Assembly: GCA_004362315.1 (NCBI GenBank)
Contig: SNWL01000007.1
Location: 473,411-537,410, forward strand
From: Mycobacterium sp. BK086
Lineage (GTDB): Bacteria > Actinomycetota > Actinomycetes > Mycobacteriales > Mycobacteriaceae
Reading direction: 5' to 3'
DNA length: 64,000 bases
Part shown: positions 1 through 12,234 of the stretch, in pieces
Numbering within the stretch: position 1 is the stretch's first letter
Layout: the number at the start of each line of letters is the position of its first letter
Program-made: the position numbers and the translations under genes
Notes under the pieces: model-generated
The model's input: only the letters and a program-made list of their open reading frames with translations
Databases searched by the model: none
Told to the model about the DNA's origin: nothing

Positions 1-2443
1 GCTCGGGTTGGGCATGGAGATGGAGGCTGAGCTCGGGATCGATTCGATCAAGCAGGTCGAGATTTTGGCGGCGTTGCAGGCGAAGTTCCCTGGTGCTCCG
101 GAGATCCCGGCTTCTGAGCTGGCCAATCTGCGCACCTTGCAGGACGTTGTCGACACCGTGTCCGGCTTCTCCGCCGGAGGCAGCACCGATCAGGCTGCCG
201 CAGTGCTGCATTCGGCTCCGGAGTCATCAGCGCCGGTCGGCCTGTCCTGCACCGAAGCCGAACTGCGGGCGGCGCCGCCCAGCGGGTTGGCGATGGCAGG
301 CCTGCGCGACGGCGTCGTCTTCATCACCCGTGAAGATCCCGATTTCGCCGACGCGCTCGAACGGGCGATGACCGCTCGTGGCCTGCAGGCCCGGGCAGTC
401 GACCAGCTGCCCGCCGAAGCGGGTGCCGTGATCAGCCTGGCCGCGCTGGCCCTTGCCCGCACACCGGAAGACTGTGTCGCGGTACACGTGCTGGCTTTCC
501 ACGCCGCCCGCAGTGTGGCCCAGAGCAGTGCGCCCACGCGGCTCTTCGTCACCGTGCAGTCGACCGGCGGTCGGTTCGTCGCCGCCGACGTGCCCGTTGG
601 GGTTGCCAGCCTGGTGAAGACCGCCGGCTGGGAGTGGCCCAACGCCTCGGTGCGTGCCATCGACATGGAAACCCTCGATCCGGATCGGCTGGTCGCTGAA
701 CTGCTGGAAGGCGGTAGCGGTATCGAGGTCGCTCTGCGCGCTGACGGCACGCGGTTGGTCGCCGTCGACGACATCGAATCCTCGGTGGGGGAGGGCGAGA
801 CGATCAGTGTCGCCTCCGGCGGCGTCGTCGTGGTGACCGGCGGCGCACGTGGTGTGACGGCGGAATCGGCGCTCGCGCTGGCCAAGCAGCATGGACTGCG
901 GCTCGTCCTACTGGGCCGCACGCCGCTGCGTGAGGTCTCCGCCGATGAGCCGGCGGGCACCACCGCCGCCGAAATCGCCACCGCACTGGCGGCATCGGCG
1001 CGGGCACGTGGCGAGCAGCTGAGCCTGCCGCAGGCCCGGGCACAGGCCGAGAGCCTGCTTGCCGAGCGCGAGGTCCGCGCCACCCTGTCCACCGCAGAGC
1101 GGCAGGGCACCCCGGCGCGCTACTTCGCGGCGAGCATCACCGACGAGGCCGCCCTGCGCGGCGTGCTCGACGAGGTTCGGCAGAGCTTCGGCCCGATCGT
1201 CGGTGTCGTCCACGGTGCTGGTGTGCTGGCTGACAAGCGGCTAGAGGATCTCGACGACGACGGATTCGTCAAGGTGTTCACCACGAAACTGGTTGGTGCC
1301 GAAGCGCTCCTGGACGCAACGTCGACCGACGAACTGCGCTTCATCTCGCTGTTCTCCTCGATCGCGGCGCGTGCCGGAAACCCCGGGCAGGCGGCGTACG
1401 CGTCAGCCAATGCCGCGCTGGAGGCCATCGCAGCCCGGGAGTCCGCGCGCCGCAACGGCGAGTGCGTGGTGCGCGCATTCGGGTGGGGCCCGTGGGATGG
1501 CGGCATGGTCGACGCCACATTGAAGAGCCGGTTCCTGGCCGGCGGTGTCGGTGTCATCCCGATCGCCGAGGGTGCGCAGTTCTTCGCCGAGCACGCGTTG
1601 TGCCGTTCGTCGGCAACAGCGGTCGTGGTCGCCGCACCCGCGGAGCCGCGACTGCGTGCGGCGCGACTGGACTGGGAGGTGTCGGCCGAAGATCTGCCGG
1701 TGCTCACCGATCACCAGGTTCGCGGCAAGGTGGTGGTGCCCGTGGTGATCGCGCTGGACGCGATGCTGCGCGGCGCCCGTGGGCTGGTCGCTGATGCGTG
1801 CCCGGTGGTCCGCGACTTCCAGGTGCTCTCGGGTGTGACCTTCACCGAGGGTGAACGACAGTCGCTCACCATCGATTTCGAGCCGGCCGACTCCTCGTCG
1901 TACACCGTGTCGATCATCGACCGAGACGGCCGGGCGCGTTACCGCGCGACGGTGGACACCGAAGCTGTCGCGTCACCGGAACTCTCGGTGCCGCAGGTGT
2001 CGGGGTCGGCGTGGCCGTTGGGTGTCGGGGACGCCTATGCCGGCCCGCTGTTCCACGGCCCGCAGTTCGAGGTCATCTCCGCACTCGATGCGTTCGGAAC
2101 TGCCGGTGGCTCAGCGACTCTGAAGAGTCTCGAGGAGCTCGGCTGGCCGCAGAACGGCTGGGCGGTCGACGCCGCGAGCATCGACGGCGGCCTGCAGCTG
2201 GGCATCGTCTGGGCGAGCGCGCAAGGACGCCCCCTTGTCCTGCCGATCCGGATCGGTCGGGTCGTGCTGCACCGGGCGTTCGGCGACGGCAGCATTGGCC
2301 GATGCCGGTTGGCCGCGCATCCGGTCAACGACAAGCGGGTCGACTTCGATATCGCGTACGAAACCTCTGACGGTGCGCTCGTCGCAACGCTGGAAGGTGT
2401 GGAGTTCTACGCTGCGGGCACCGCCGCGGACACGTCGGCGTGA
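1..2443 (+). CDS. PUFA-synthase-like polyketide synthase, C-terminal part (ACP-KR-DH), 5' truncated
   Basis: The reading frame is already open at base 2, so the gene starts upstream of the window and only about 813 C-terminal residues are visible. It opens inside an acyl carrier protein: the motif GIDSIKQVEIL carries the phosphopantetheine Ser (about residue 15 of the visible part) and is the form typical of PfaA/PUFA-synthase carrier domains. Next comes a ketoreductase: a TGGARG nucleotide loop near residue 275, and the catalytic region AAYASANAAL near 465. The C-terminus has a polyketide-synthase-type dehydratase fold with HxxxGxxxxP (HQVRGKVVVP, about 571) and DxxxQ (DGGLQ, about 729). ACP-KR-DH is the expected tail of a PfaA-like subunit, whose KS, MAT and further ACPs would lie upstream. 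It overlaps the next synthase gene by 4 bp (GTGA), so translational coupling is likely. The family is secure; the product is not known. Confidence 0.85.
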   Translation, partial: LGLGMEMEAELGIDSIKQVEILAALQAKFPGAPEIPASELANLRTLQDVVDTVSGFSAGGSTDQAAAVLHSAPESSAPVGLSCTEAELRAAPPSGLAMAGLRDGVVFITREDPDFADALERAMTARGLQARAVDQLPAEAGAVISLAALALARTPEDCVAVHVLAFHAARSVAQSSAPTRLFVTVQSTGGRFVAADVPVGVASLVKTAGWEWPNASVRAIDMETLDPDRLVAELLEGGSGIEVALRADGTRLVAVDDIESSVGEGETISVASGGVVVVTGGARGVTAESALALAKQHGLRLVLLGRTPLREVSADEPAGTTAAEIATALAASARARGEQLSLPQARAQAESLLAEREVRATLSTAERQGTPARYFAASITDEAALRGVLDEVRQSFGPIVGVVHGAGVLADKRLEDLDDDGFVKVFTTKLVGAEALLDATSTDELRFISLFSSIAARAGNPGQAAYASANAALEAIAARESARRNGECVVRAFGWGPWDGGMVDATLKSRFLAGGVGVIPIAEGAQFFAEHALCRSSATAVVVAAPAEPRLRAARLDWEVSAEDLPVLTDHQVRGKVVVPVVIALDAMLRGARGLVADACPVVRDFQVLSGVTFTEGERQSLTIDFEPADSSSYTVSIIDRDGRARYRATVDTEAVASPELSVPQVSGSAWPLGVGDAYAGPLFHGPQFEVISALDAFGTAGGSATLKSLEELGWPQNGWAVDAASIDGGLQLGIVWASAQGRPLVLPIRIGRVVLHRAFGDGSIGRCRLAAHPVNDKRVDFDIAYETSDGALVATLEGVEFYAAGTAADTSA

Positions 2444-5400
2444 GCAGGTTCGAACCCGTCGCGATCGTCGGACGTAGTTGTGTACTGCCAGGTGCCGCAA
2501 CGCCGGAGGAGCTGTTCGACGCATCCCTGACTGGACGCTGCCTGCTGACGCCCACCCCGCGCGACCAATGGCGCGGGGTGGACCCCGGAAAGCTGCTGGC
2601 CAGCGACAAACAGGGCTTGCGGGTGTCCTCGGCGACCGGCGGTTATGTCGAGACATCGTTCGACCTGACCCAATTCGCCGCGCGGATACCTGATTTCGAC
2701 CGGCTCGACCCGATCGTGCCGTGGCTTGCCCAGTGTGCGCAGCAGGCGCTGGGCGGACCGCTCGCAGCACCGGGAACCGGGCTGATCGTCGGCAACCTGT
2801 CCTATCCGAGCACCATGGGGACCGCGTTCGTCGAGTCGGTGTGGACGGGCCAGGGCAACGACGACCCGCGCAACCGCTTCTCGTCGGGGCTGCCGGTGCA
2901 TCTGGTGGCCGGCGCGATGGAGATGAACGGCCCGGTCTACGCACTCGACGCGGCATGCGCATCGTCGCTCTACGCCATCAAGCTGGCCTGCGATGCGCTG
3001 CACGACGGTGACGCGGACGTGATGCTCGCCGGCGGTGTCAACGGTTCGGACGATCTGTTCCTGCATCTGGGTTTCACGTCGCTGCAGGCGCTCAGCCCGT
3101 CGGGCCGCTCTCGGCCGTTCCACGCCGAAGCCGATGGCCTGGTGCCCTCGCACGGTGCCGCGCTGGTCGCGCTGAAGCGCCTCGAAGACGCCGAACGCGA
3201 CGGCGACCACATCCACGGGGTGATCCTGGGGGTCGGGCTCTCCAACGACGGGCGCCAGAGCGGCTTCCTGGCACCGGCCGTGGGCGGACAGACCCGGGCC
3301 ATGGCGTCCGCGCTCGAACAGGCGGGCCTGACACCGGCCGATATCGACTACGTGGACTGCCACGCCACGGGCACACCGCTGGGTGATGCCACCGAACTGC
3401 AGAGCATCGCGGCGGCATACGGCGACGTTCCGCTGAAGTTGGGTGCGCTGAAAGGCAATCTGGGCCACACCATCACGGTGTCGGGCGCGGCCAGCCTGGT
3501 GAATGTGCTCTCCGCCATGCAGGCGTCGACCATTCCGCCGACGGTGTGCGAGCAGCCCACCGAGAAGCTGAACGGCACGCCGTTCACCCTGGTGACCACC
3601 GCGACACCGTGGGACGGCGAAGTCAAACGCGCGGCGGTCAGCAACTTCGGGTTCGGCGGCAACAACGCGCACCTGATCGTCGAGAACTACCGGGGCCCCA
3701 TCCCTTCAACGCCCCGCCAGCAGCCGCCGGACGACGAGATCGTCATCTGCGGAATCGGTGTGGTCACCGGTGACGCCCGCGACACTGAGGCGTTCCGTCG
3801 CCGCGTCCTCGGTCCTGAGGCGCAACCCACCCCGCTCGACGCCGTCGAGCTCGACCTTGCCGGCCTTGGCTTTCCGCCAAAGGAGCTCGCGGGCAGCCTC
3901 AGCCAGCAGACCGTGATGCTGGCGGCCGCGGGGGAGGCGCTGCACAACGTGACCACGGACCCGGAACGCACCGGGGTATTCGTCGGCATGGGGTGTGACG
4001 CCACCATTGCGCGGCAGCGGTTGCGGGTGCTGAACGCCGACGACGATCGGTGGTTGGAGGCCAACAAGGAGGCCGCCCCACAGTTGACCGCCGACGGCGT
4101 GATCGGAACCATGCCCAACATTCCCGCCAATCGCATCCACGCGCAGCGCGACTTCCGCGGATTCGGCTTCACCGTCTCGACCGAGGAACTGTCCGCGATC
4201 ACCGCGCTGCAGATCGGCATTCGCGCGTTGCGGCACCGCGAACTCGACACGGTTGTCGCCGGCGCCGTCGACATGTGTTGTGAGCCGGCACATTCGCGCG
4301 CGGCGGATGCGCTCGACGTGGACACCAGTGTGGCGCACGGCGATGCGGCCGCCGCGTTCGTCCTCAAGCGGCGCGCCGACGCCGAAGCCGCCGGTGACGA
4401 GATCATCGCCGTCATCGATACCGACGACGAGCCGATCGCGACGGATTCGAACTTCGCCGAGGCGCGGATCGGCCGCACCCACGCGGCCAGCGCGGCGGTG
4501 GAGATCGCGGCCCGCGCGGAAGCCGTGCGCGCGCGGGTACGGGTAGACCAGGCCGGCGCGCAGCCGGCACCGGGCGGCACCACCGCGGCGGTGTGGGTAG
4601 AGGCGCTGGGCGGACATGCCGACGGAATCACGGTGTCTGCGGCCGGCGGTGCGCCGAAACCGTTGGCGGTCAGTGTTGTTCCGGTCTCGGAGCGGTACGC
4701 CGCCGAGAACCGGGCCGAGCTGCTGGGCCGGCTGCAACGCGGTGAGCCGGGCGGAACCGGACCGGTGCGGTGCTCGTTGGTCGGCGACAGCCAGACCACG
4801 CTCGACACGCTTCGGCAGCAGGCCGTGCAGCGGCTGGAACGAGGCGAGGCGCCGGTGGTCCCGGGCATCGCGTATGCCGAGACGCCGATGACCGGAGAAC
4901 TCGCGTTCACGTTCACCGGCGCCGCCGCGGCGTATCCGGGTGCCGGGCGGGATCTGTTGTTCGCGTGGCCCGAGATCGGTGACGCGCTCACCCAACGCTT
5001 CTCCGGCGTCGGCGACCTGGCCCGTGCTCTGCACGGTGCCGGGATCTCCACCCTGGATCCGCGTACCCAGCTGACCGGTTGCGCGCTGGTCTGCCAGTCG
5101 CAGGCCGAGTTCTCCCGCACCGTGCTGGGTCTCAAACCCGCTGCTGCCATTGGTCTTTCGTCGGGTGAGACGAACTCACTGATGGCCTTCGGGGTCTGGA
5201 GCGACCTGGAGCCGATGCTCGATGAGATCGAGGCGTCCGGCATGTACGGCGACGAGCTGACCGGCGAATGCCGGGTGGCGGCCGCCGACTGGGGGCTGGG
5301 TGATCAACCCGCGCCGTGGGAGTGCTGGCGGATCACCGCACCCCGCGCGCAGGTCGACGCGGCGCTCGCCCTCGAGTCGCGCGCATATATGACGATTGTT

Positions 5401-8400
5401 CAGGCACCCGACGATTGCGTGATCGGTGGCGATCCCGCGGCGTGCCGGCGGGTGATCGACGCCGTCGAGGGCGCGACCGCGATACCGCTGGGTCTGGACA
5501 TGGTCATCCACTGCGAAGCGATGGCACCGTTCGCCGATACCTGGCGCAACATCCACACCCGCGAGACGCACGAGGTGCCGGACGTCCGGTTCTACACCAA
5601 CGCGGTGAACCGGGCGTATGTGCCGACGCGGGAGGCCGCCGCCGAGGCGATCACCCGGCAGGCCCTCGAACCGATCGATTTCCCGGCCACGATTCTCCAA
5701 GCATGGGAGGACGGCGTTCGGATCTTCGTCGAGCACGGGCCCCGCGCGATCCTGACCGGCGCGGTGGCGAAGATCCTCGGCGATCGTCCACATCTGGCGG
5801 TCGCGCTGGACGCCCAGGAGCGCCGCGGGCTGCGTGCGCTGGCCGAAAGCGTCTGCAAGCTATGGGTTCACGGATTGCCCGTCGACATCGATGCCTTCGA
5901 GGCGCGGATCCGGCAGTTACGTGAACAGGGCCAGTCAGCACAAGACGGGAATACCCGAAAGCTGACGCTGGCCGCTCATTGGCCCGATATCGTCGCGACA
6001 CCCGAAGTGCCCAAGACTGTTTCGACGCCGACGCCGACGACGGTGTCCAAGAACGGAAGCGTGCCCATGCCCCAGGTGGACCACGGAAGTGTTCAAGTCA
6101 TGCCGCCCGCGCCGGCGCAGCCGGCGGCGCTGGTGGTCGCCCAAGAGGTCGTCGTCCAATCCGTGCCGGAGGCGAGACCGGTCGTCGCCAAGCCGGTCGC
6201 GCCGGCTGCCGCGGCAGTCAGCGATCAGACCACCGCGGCACTGAATCTGGTTGCCTCGGTCAGTGATGCGCACACCGCGTTCCTCGAGCGGCAAGCCGAG
6301 GCCCACACCTCGTTCCTGAAGTCCCGCGGCGATCTGCTCGCGCTGGTGTCGGGACGACGGGGATCGGTGCCCACGGTCGTGGCCAGCGCTCCGGTGCTCC
6401 CCGCACCCGCACCCGCGCCCACTCCGGTCATGCCTGCGCCCGCACCGATGCCCCCGGCGCCGCCTGCTCCGAGCGCACCTCCGCCACCGCCGCCGGTGGC
6501 GGTCAAGCCGGCGCCCGCTCCCGCACCGAGCGCGCCTGCTCCGGCGCCCAGCAAGCGACCCGCGCCGGCCAAGGAACCCCTGTGGTCCCGCGCGCAGCTG
6601 GAAATACTTGCCGGAGGCAACGTTTCGGAGGTGATGGGGCCGAAGTTCGCCGAGTACGACCAGTACGAGCGCCTGGTACGGATGCCTGAACCGCCGCTGC
6701 TGCTGGCCGACCGGGTGATGAGCATCGAGGGTGAGCCCGGCACGATGGGAACCGGTCTGATCGTCACCGAGACCGACGTCGACCCGGACGCCTGGTACAT
6801 CCACAACGGCCGGATGTCGCCGGGTGTGGTGATCGAGAGCGGACAGGCCGACCTGCTGCTCGCCTCGTACCTTGGCGCGGATTTCACCAACCGCAGCGAA
6901 CGGGTCTACCGCCTGCTCGGGTGCGATCTGACGTTCATGGGTGAACTGCCCAAGGGTGGCGACACGCTGCACTACGAGATCCACATCGACGGGCACGCGA
7001 AAACCGGTGACACCCGGCTGTTCTTCTTCCACTACGACTGCTACATCGGCGACCGGCTGATGATCTCGGTGCGCAATGGTCAGGCCGGTTTCTTCTCCGA
7101 TGCGGAACTGGCCGAGTCGGACGGGGTGTTGTGGGACGCCGCCGACGACGCTCCGCGTGACGGCGCGGTCCGCGACGAACCGGCCGTCATCACACAGAAG
7201 CGGTCGTTCACCCGCGAGGATCTCGAGGCCTTCACCGACGGCCACGCGTATTCGTGTTTCGGAGCCGGATTCGAACGCGCGGCCGCCCATACTCGCACGC
7301 CGTCGCTGCCGAAGGGCAAGCTGCGGTTGATCGACGAGATCGCCGAATTCGATCCGACCGGCGGGCCATGGGGCCGTGGCTATCTGCGCGCCACCGCCGC
7401 GGTGCCCAAGGACATGTGGTTCTACGACGGGCATTTCAAGAACGATCCCTGCATGCCCGGCACGCTGATGGCCGACGCGGCCACGCAGGCGCTGTCCTTC
7501 GCGATGGCCGCCTACGGGTTCACCATCGAGCGCGACGGCTGGCGGTTCGAGCCCGTCCCGGATGACATGGCGCGCTTCGTGTGTCGCGGGCAGGTGACTC
7601 CCGACGCCGATCACATGCTCGACTACGAGGTGTTCATCGAAGAGATCATCGACGGGCCGACCCCCACCGTGTTCGCCGCATTGCTTTGCCGCAGTGACGG
7701 TTTCAAGGTGTTCCACGCCCGGCGCTTCGGTATGCGTCTGGTCCCGGACTGGCCGATGCCGCCCGGTGCGCCCGGCCCCGTGCAGATCTTGGCCGGTACC
7801 AACGATGTTCGCGGCGATCAGGGCGCTCTGCTGGCCTGCGGGCGTGGCATGCCCTCGGATGCGTTCGGTGCGCTGTACGCACCGTTCGACGGCACCCGCC
7901 GGGCGCCGCGCCTGCCCGACGAGCCCTACCACTTCATGTCGCGGGTGCTCAGCGTCTCCAGCCCGCCGGGGGTGCCCACCAAGGGCGGCACGGTGGTCGC
8001 GGAATACGACGTTCCCGCCGGTGAGTGGTATTTCGGGGACGCCCACGTCGATGCGGTTCCGATGCCGGTGCTCATCGAAATCCTGCTGCAGCCGTGTGGC
8101 TGGTTGTCCTCGTACAACGGTTTCGCCGCCAATCGTCATGATGACGTGGTGTTCCGCAATCTCGACGGTGGCGAGGTCGTCCAACGCCGGCCCGCGCGGG
8201 TCGGGACGCTGCGGGTGACGTCGACGCTGGAACGTTTTGCCGACGGCGCCGGCTCGACGATCGTGTTCTTCGACGTCGTCTGCACGCAGGACGATGAAGT
8301 CGTCATGACGATGAAGACGGCGTTCGGGTTCTTCAGCCCGGAAGCGCTCAAGACCCAGGTCGGCCTGCGAATGAAACCCGGTGTGCTGGAGGCGCTTTCC

Positions 8401-8906
8401 GTGCCGGCCCCGGTCGCCCTGTCTTACCGGGCCGCCGAACTCGACGGAGCGCCGTGGCTGGACCAGGGCCGGCTGCAGGTCATCGACCGGGTGAACTTCT
8501 GGCCGGATGGGGGAGAGGCCGGCCTGGGCCGGCTGGTCGCCGAGTACGACGTCACCCCCGAAGCCTGGTTCTTCAAGGCCCACTTCTTCCAGGATCCGGT
8601 GCAGCCGGGGTCGCTCGGGCTGGAGGCCATGCAGCAGGCGGCGCGCGCAGCGGTGCGGTTGGCCGGGTTGGTCGGCGCCGGTGACGAATTCGAGTTCGAG
8701 CCGGTGGCTCTCGACCAGATGTTCAGCTGGAAGTTCCGCGGCCAGGTCACGCCGACCAACAAGCAGACCAAATCCGAAATCGAGATCCAGTCCACGCAGA
8801 GCGATGACCGTGGCGTGCTGGTCGTGTTCGACGGTCGGTTCTGGTGCGATGACCTCTGCATCTACGAGACCCGCGGGATGGGCGTTCGTGTCATCCGCAA
8901 GGCGCC

Positions 8907-8910
<4 letters not shown>
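2440..8910 (+). CDS. PUFA-synthase-like protein: KS, chain-length-factor-like KS, AT, four FabA-type hotdog domains
   Basis: This 2156-residue protein resembles a PfaB/PfaC composite. Residues 1-420 are a ketosynthase with active-site Cys ([12 protein letters not shown], about 173), the His motif [10 protein letters not shown] and KGNLGHT. Residues about 430-710 look like a second KS in which the Cys motif is replaced (TVSTEELSA), as in a chain-length factor. Residues about 820-1145 are an acyltransferase with GLSSGE (Ser about 907). A Pro/Ala-rich linker (about 1190-1385) follows. The rest is four hotdog units. Units 2 and 4 have a clear FabA-like His-plus-PG motif ([22 protein letters not shown]), while units 1 and 3 are divergent ([18 protein letters not shown]). 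It starts with GTG overlapping the previous stop and ends overlapping rmlA by 4 bp. It probably makes or modifies a long unsaturated or hydroxylated acyl chain; no enoyl reductase (PfaD) or phosphopantetheinyl transferase (PfaE) is visible here. Confidence 0.85.
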
Positions 8911-10774
<1,864 letters not shown>

Positions 10775-10790
10775 CAGGAAAGCACGGGGG

Positions 10791-12230
10791 ATGACGGAGC
10801 TCGGGAAGACGCTGCGCGCAACGGCCACGGCAATTCCGGGGCTCGTGATCTGGGACCTGCCTGTCCACGGCGACAACCGCGGCTGGTTCAAGGAGAACTG
10901 GCAGCGCGAGAAGATGATTGCCGCCGGTATGCCCGACTTCGGACCGGTGCAGAACAATGTCTCGTTCAACGAATCGGCCGGCACCACGCGGGGCATTCAC
11001 GCCGAGCCGTGGGACAAGTACATCTCGGTTGCCACCGGCCGCATCTTCTGCGCGTGGGTCGATCTGCGGGACGGGCCGACGTTCGGCACCGTGGTCACCG
11101 CGGAGGTCGATCCGTCGCGTTCGGTGTTCGTGCCGCAGGGCGTCGGCAACGGATTCCAGACGCTGGAACCCAACACCGCCTACACCTACCTGGTCAACGA
11201 CCATTACTCACCCGACGGCGTCTACACCTCGCTGAACCCGGCCGACACGACCATCGCCGTCGACTGGCCGATTCCGCTGGACCAGGCCGAACTGTCCGCC
11301 AAGGACAAGGCCCAGGGGCCGCTGTCCGAGGTGGTTCCCGTCCAGCCGCGCAAGACTCTGGTGATCGGCTGCAACGGCCAGCTGGGCCGCGCGCTGCGGG
11401 CGGCATTCGACGGGGCTTCGTACGTCGAGTATGTCGACCTGCCCGACTTCGACCTCACCTCACCGGATTTCGCGTCGGCGCGCTCCTGGCGGGACTACGA
11501 CACGATCATCAATGCGGCTGCCTTCACGGCGGTGGACGTCGCCGAGACCCCGGAGGGGCGTGCGGCGGCATGGGCCGCCAACGTCACCGGCATCGCGAAT
11601 CTCGCGCGGGTCGCGGCGGCGCACCGGCTGACCGTTGTGCACGTCTCGACGGACTATGTGTTCGATGGCACCGCGACGCGGCCGTACCGCGAGGACGATC
11701 CGATGGCACCCCTCGGTGTCTACGGGCAGACGAAGGCTGCCGGCGATCAGATCATCTCCACGCTGGACAAGCACTACATCCTGCGCACCTCGTGGGTGAT
11801 CGGTGAAGGCCGAAACTTCGTGCGCACCATGCTTTCCCTGGCCGAGCGCGGTATCGACCCCTCGGTGGTCGACGACCAGGTCGGCCGGCTGACCTTCACC
11901 TCGGAACTGGCCCGGGCGATCCGGCACCTGACCGAGAACCGCGCGCCATACGGCACGTACAACATGACCGGGTCCGGCCCGGTCACCTCGTGGGCCGACG
12001 TGGCGCGACGGACCTTTGAACTCGCCGGCCACGATCCGGGCCGGGTGACCGGGGTATCGACCGAGGAGTACTTCAGCACTGCTGCCACTCCGGTGTCGCC
12101 GCGCCCGCTGCGCGGTGTGCTCGACCTGACGAAGATCGAGTCCACCGGATTCGTGCCCGCCGCCGCCGACGAGACGCTGGTGGACTACATCCGCGCGGAG
12201 AGCAACGCGAGCCAGACCGCGGCCCGCTAA
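10791..12230 (+). CDS. rmlCD: Fused dTDP-4-dehydrorhamnose 3,5-epimerase / dTDP-4-dehydrorhamnose reductase (RmlC-RmlD)
   Basis: The ATG at 10791, preceded directly by ACGGGGG, is chosen because the frame further upstream lies inside rmlB. The 479-residue protein is two enzymes in one. Residues 1 to about 195 form a cupin RmlC domain (RGWFKENW, NNVSFNESAGTTRGIHAEP with the catalytic-type His, VPQGVGNGFQTLEP). Residues about 198-479 form an RmlD SDR domain (LVIGCNGQLGRAL, VSTDYVFDG, YGQTKAAGD). Together they complete dTDP-L-rhamnose synthesis. RmlC-RmlD fusions are known in corynebacteria, so the fusion itself is not new. The end meets the convergent mmpL gene with only 4 bases between stops and no obvious terminator. 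Confidence 0.93.
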   Translation: MTELGKTLRATATAIPGLVIWDLPVHGDNRGWFKENWQREKMIAAGMPDFGPVQNNVSFNESAGTTRGIHAEPWDKYISVATGRIFCAWVDLRDGPTFGTVVTAEVDPSRSVFVPQGVGNGFQTLEPNTAYTYLVNDHYSPDGVYTSLNPADTTIAVDWPIPLDQAELSAKDKAQGPLSEVVPVQPRKTLVIGCNGQLGRALRAAFDGASYVEYVDLPDFDLTSPDFASARSWRDYDTIINAAAFTAVDVAETPEGRAAAWAANVTGIANLARVAAAHRLTVVHVSTDYVFDGTATRPYREDDPMAPLGVYGQTKAAGDQIISTLDKHYILRTSWVIGEGRNFVRTMLSLAERGIDPSVVDDQVGRLTFTSELARAIRHLTENRAPYGTYNMTGSGPVTSWADVARRTFELAGHDPGRVTGVSTEEYFSTAATPVSPRPLRGVLDLTKIESTGFVPAAADETLVDYIRAESNASQTAAR

Positions 12231-12234
12231 CGAA

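Noticed and set aside
5935..8583. 882-codon open frame on the minus strand opposite the PUFA-like synthase
   Set aside because: No family motif, and it is antisense to a protein with intact catalytic domains; such long antisense frames are expected in high-GC DNA.
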